Below are positions 61,658-64,000 of a DNA stretch of 64,000 bases, one piece after another (the first letter of the stretch is position 1; every line of letters begins with the position of its first letter). Origin of the DNA: RUG11462 sp045649405. Its GTDB lineage: Bacteria > Bacillota > Clostridia > Oscillospirales > Acutalibacteraceae. Position numbers and translations under genes: made by a program. Where the stretch lies: NCBI GenBank assembly GCA_045649405.1, contig JAZRPW010000009.1, forward strand, positions 1 through 64,000. The letters run 5' to 3'. The notes under the pieces were generated by a model. That model saw only the letters and a program-made list of their open reading frames with translations, did not search any database and was not told where the DNA came from.

Positions 61658-63520
61658 TTATTCAACAATTGGTAAAACGGTCATTCTTACTTTGCATGCG
61701 CCGTAAGGATAAAGTTTAATTGTTTCTGCCGTTTTTGAAACTTTCATTCTGTTTTTAAGTGGCAACCTTGGTGTAAATGTACGAGTTTCTTTAACTTCTT
61801 TAATAACATAATCCCAAGAGTGAGTTTTGAATTTGTGGGTTGGTTTAATTACCCAGTTTTCGACCTCTTTAGCAGACACTTCAATGCAAGGCAAGTTTTT
61901 ATCAACATCCCAAGCATTGTCTTTTCCTGCTACATATTTAGGTGCTTTTGAAGTATCAATTGCATAATTCCACTTTTTGTCTGGCTTCATACGATAGAAT
62001 GGATAAATTTCACCATCTAATTCGTGAGTAGCCCAATGTGAACGTTCGCCTTTCATACCAAGACAGTAAACAAGCGGACCGCGTTTGAAATAAACACCTG
62101 AACTTGCGCGTTTTTTCTCAATTTCTGCAGTAAATTCAACAGAGATTTTCACATTGCCCTTAACTTTAACAACAATAAAGCCTTTTTCAAGTTTGTATTC
62201 GCAACCGTTAACCTTTAAATCTTTGCACCATTTTGGCACACGAATTTTGAATGTAAATTCTGCTTCAGTTTCAACGTCAAAAGCGAGCGAAAAATCAAAT
62301 GGATAATTTGTATTCTCAGTAATTTTGAATGATTTTCCATCAATTTCGCCTTCAACGGTTGAAGGACCAAACATTCTTGCAGTCAAAACATCATCTGCCA
62401 AATCCCACATATTCAAAATGTAGTTTGGCATAAATCTGTTAACGTTACCAGTACAACAAGCAGTAAATGGTTTAGGACCGTAAATTTGCGCTTGAGTACC
62501 TCTGTCATACATTGCAGTATTAGATTTCTCATTAATAATAAGTTGGTTTGCGCTTGAGAAATATTGGTGTGTTTTAAAGTCTTCAGTAACAGAGCCAATG
62601 CCTGCATTGAAAACTGCACGCTCAATCATATCAGAATAATGCACTTTGTTTGTAATTTGCGCTAAATAATGAAGTGACCAAGTCATATCTGTAATATCAC
62701 AAGTTTCATAACACTCGTCATAAGTGTTGCTCTTCATACGCTCGCTTGATGAGTTAACGCCACCAGGAAGCATATAAAACTTGTTGATTTTTCGATAGCC
62801 AGTTTCTGCAACATTAAGATAATACTTGTCGCCAGTTGCACGATAAATAAGTGCAGATTGTTTTGTAAATTCGTTAACAGTAACGCCGTGCTCAAAAAAC
62901 TTTTTCATACAGCCGATTGTTTCATCGGTTGCTCTATCATAATTTTCTTTTGCATGTGTGTGATAGTCTTTATAGGTCTTTAACGCCATATCAACAAATG
63001 TTTTGTTGCCTGTAAAACGATAAAGCTCAAGCATTATTTCAATGTTGTTAACATCTCTGCCACCGCCGTAATCATACTCGTGGCCAAGATAATGTTTTAC
63101 CATTGCATCAATAATTTTTTGGTCGTTGTTATATTCATAAAGCGCAAGACAAGCACGGAAAAAGATAATATGAGACCAACGAGTATATCTGTCGCCTTCT
63201 TTGAATTTCAACACCTTTGGACCAAGATAACCCTCATCATCGGGATTATCAATTACTGTGTAAATATATTTTTCTGCTTTTTCAAGTAATTTTTCGTCGC
63301 CCAAAAGAATTGCGGTGCGAACAAAACCGTCAATATAATAACCTACTTGTTCATAAGGCCACCAAAAACAACCGTCATAAGGTTGCACAGCTTCTTCATC
63401 AAGCCAGAAAGGTTTGTCATAAGGCCAACCAGCTGCCGCAATATGACCTGTTAAACCATCAATTTGTGTTTCTAAAAACTCTTTTAACCAGCCTGTTGGT
63501 TTGATTTGTGGTTTTTTCAT
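61658..63520 (-). CDS. GH127 β-L-arabinofuranosidase-like enzyme
   Basis: 620 residues, cytoplasmic (no signal). Zinc/catalytic residues of the GH127 family are recognisable: Glu272-x-Cys274 in YDECYETC and Cys355-Cys356 in TACCTGN, the latter pair including the cysteine nucleophile in characterised members. Other family features are WPYEQVGYYIDGFVR and TDMTWSLHYLAQIT. It releases L-arabinose from β-arabinosides (plant cell-wall glycoproteins). It lies upstream of the GH105 genes on the same strand, consistent with plant-polysaccharide use. Ribosome site AAGGAG. Confidence 0.9.
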   Translation of the reverse strand: MKKPQIKPTGWLKEFLETQIDGLTGHIAAAGWPYDKPFWLDEEAVQPYDGCFWWPYEQVGYYIDGFVRTAILLGDEKLLEKAEKYIYTVIDNPDDEGYLGPKVLKFKEGDRYTRWSHIIFFRACLALYEYNNDQKIIDAMVKHYLGHEYDYGGGRDVNNIEIMLELYRFTGNKTFVDMALKTYKDYHTHAKENYDRATDETIGCMKKFFEHGVTVNEFTKQSALIYRATGDKYYLNVAETGYRKINKFYMLPGGVNSSSERMKSNTYDECYETCDITDMTWSLHYLAQITNKVHYSDMIERAVFNAGIGSVTEDFKTHQYFSSANQLIINEKSNTAMYDRGTQAQIYGPKPFTACCTGNVNRFMPNYILNMWDLADDVLTARMFGPSTVEGEIDGKSFKITENTNYPFDFSLAFDVETEAEFTFKIRVPKWCKDLKVNGCEYKLEKGFIVVKVKGNVKISVEFTAEIEKKRASSGVYFKRGPLVYCLGMKGERSHWATHELDGEIYPFYRMKPDKKWNYAIDTSKAPKYVAGKDNAWDVDKNLPCIEVSAKEVENWVIKPTHKFKTHSWDYVIKEVKETRTFTPRLPLKNRMKVSKTAETIKLYPYGACKVRMTVLPIVE

Positions 63521-63538
63521 AATATAACTCCTTAAAAT

Positions 63539-64000
63539 TTATCTAATACCGTAGTTTTCGATAATATAGTCCATGTCTTTGTCGCCTCTGCCTGAAAGGT
63601 TGATAAGAATTGAACCGTGTTCCATAGTTTTAGCCAACTTCATACCAAAAGCAACTGCGTGTGAACTTTCAATTGCAGGAATAATCCCTTCCATACGAGC
63701 GAGTTTGAAAAATGCATCAATTGTTTCTTCATCATCAATAACATCATATTTAACTCTGCCGATATCTCGCAAGAAAGCGTGTTCAGGGCCAGATGAAGGA
63801 TAGTCAAGACCTGATGCTACTGAATAAACAGGAGCCGGCTCGCCATTTTCGTCTTTTAACATAATACTGTTAAAGCCGTGCATAATTCCTTCTTCGCCGT
63901 ATTTAAGACTTGCTGCGTGGTCGCCAAGTTTTGCTCCACGACCAAGTGGTTCAACGCCGTAAATATCAACAGGGTCATTTAAAAATCCTGAGAAAAGACC
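63539..64000 (-). CDS. trpB: Tryptophan synthase beta chain (C-terminal part)
   Basis: The frame is open to the window edge, so the N-terminus with the PLP lysine is outside; 153 residues are visible. VDIYGVEPLGRGAKLGDHAASL is followed by SVASGLDYPSSGPEHAFL, then AIESSHAVAFGMKLA, and near the C-terminus ILINLSGRGDKDMDYI. These are TrpB hallmarks, including the PLP-binding Ser of the SGRGDKD loop. It makes L-tryptophan from indole and serine. Confidence 0.93.
   Translation of the reverse strand, partial: GLFSGFLNDPVDIYGVEPLGRGAKLGDHAASLKYGEEGIMHGFNSIMLKDENGEPAPVYSVASGLDYPSSGPEHAFLRDIGRVKYDVIDDEETIDAFFKLARMEGIIPAIESSHAVAFGMKLAKTMEHGSILINLSGRGDKDMDYIIENYGIR

Overview
The window is low-GC DNA from a Gram-positive Clostridia-type bacterium, most likely a gut or rumen Oscillospirales/Ruminococcaceae relative. 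This is inferred from the strong AGGAGG-type ribosome sites, an agr-type quorum locus, TnpV, DUF6514 and DUF6809 families, a CssRS/HtrA-like operon and pectin/arabinan-degrading enzymes. No species can be named.

Layout. (1) 1-6117 is host chromosome: the 3' part of a large surface protein, a DUF308 membrane protein and a 2-TM ion channel. (2) About 6330-48816 is a putative integrative element of about 42.5 kb inserted in the 3' end of a tRNA-Pro(TGG) gene at 48804-48880. The last 12 bases of that tRNA plus flanking T's recur at 6330-6346. A 25-bp sequence (6394-6418 and 48654-48678) lies just inside each end, and a tyrosine integrase (7774-8925) lies near the left end. The element carries a Fic pair, a candidate structured RNA with its own promoter and terminator, an Xis-like/MobC-like module and TnpV-type cargo. 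It continues with a defence island: an OLD nuclease / half-HsdS / nuclease-methylase cassette, an Mrr enzyme, an AbiEi-like regulator, a DUF5343/HEPN-like operon and a Thoeris TIR + SIR2-SLOG pair. It ends with an agrBDCA-type quorum locus and two divergent giant RHS/YD-repeat proteins, each ending in a different cysteine-peptidase-like domain and followed by a small membrane-anchored protein. I see no relaxase or type IV secretion genes. (3) 48804-64000 is host chromosome again: tRNA-Pro, small membrane and lipoproteins, a response regulator / kinase / HtrA operon, RlmA- and TrmL-type RNA methyltransferases, GH105, BNR-GH105 and GH127 enzymes, and the C-terminal part of TrpB.

How the parts may work together. 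The most unusual structure is at 25495-27743. The convergent Thoeris genes are bracketed by 43-bp inverted repeats (42/43 identical). Each repeat contains a dyad of 9-bp arms around a 7-bp spacer, the usual build of a tyrosine-recombinase core site, and a tyrosine recombinase gene starts 54 bp outside the right repeat. This looks like an invertible or mobile immune cassette. Second, a non-canonical restriction cassette pairs a PD-(D/E)XK-methylase fusion and a half-size specificity subunit with an OLD ATPase-TOPRIM nuclease instead of a helicase. Third, a roughly 415-nt structured RNA lies between the integrase and the Xis-like gene. Fourth, a repeated motif is shared by the agr locus and the RHS promoters, which suggests quorum control of the RHS effectors. 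All functions are inferred from sequence alone.
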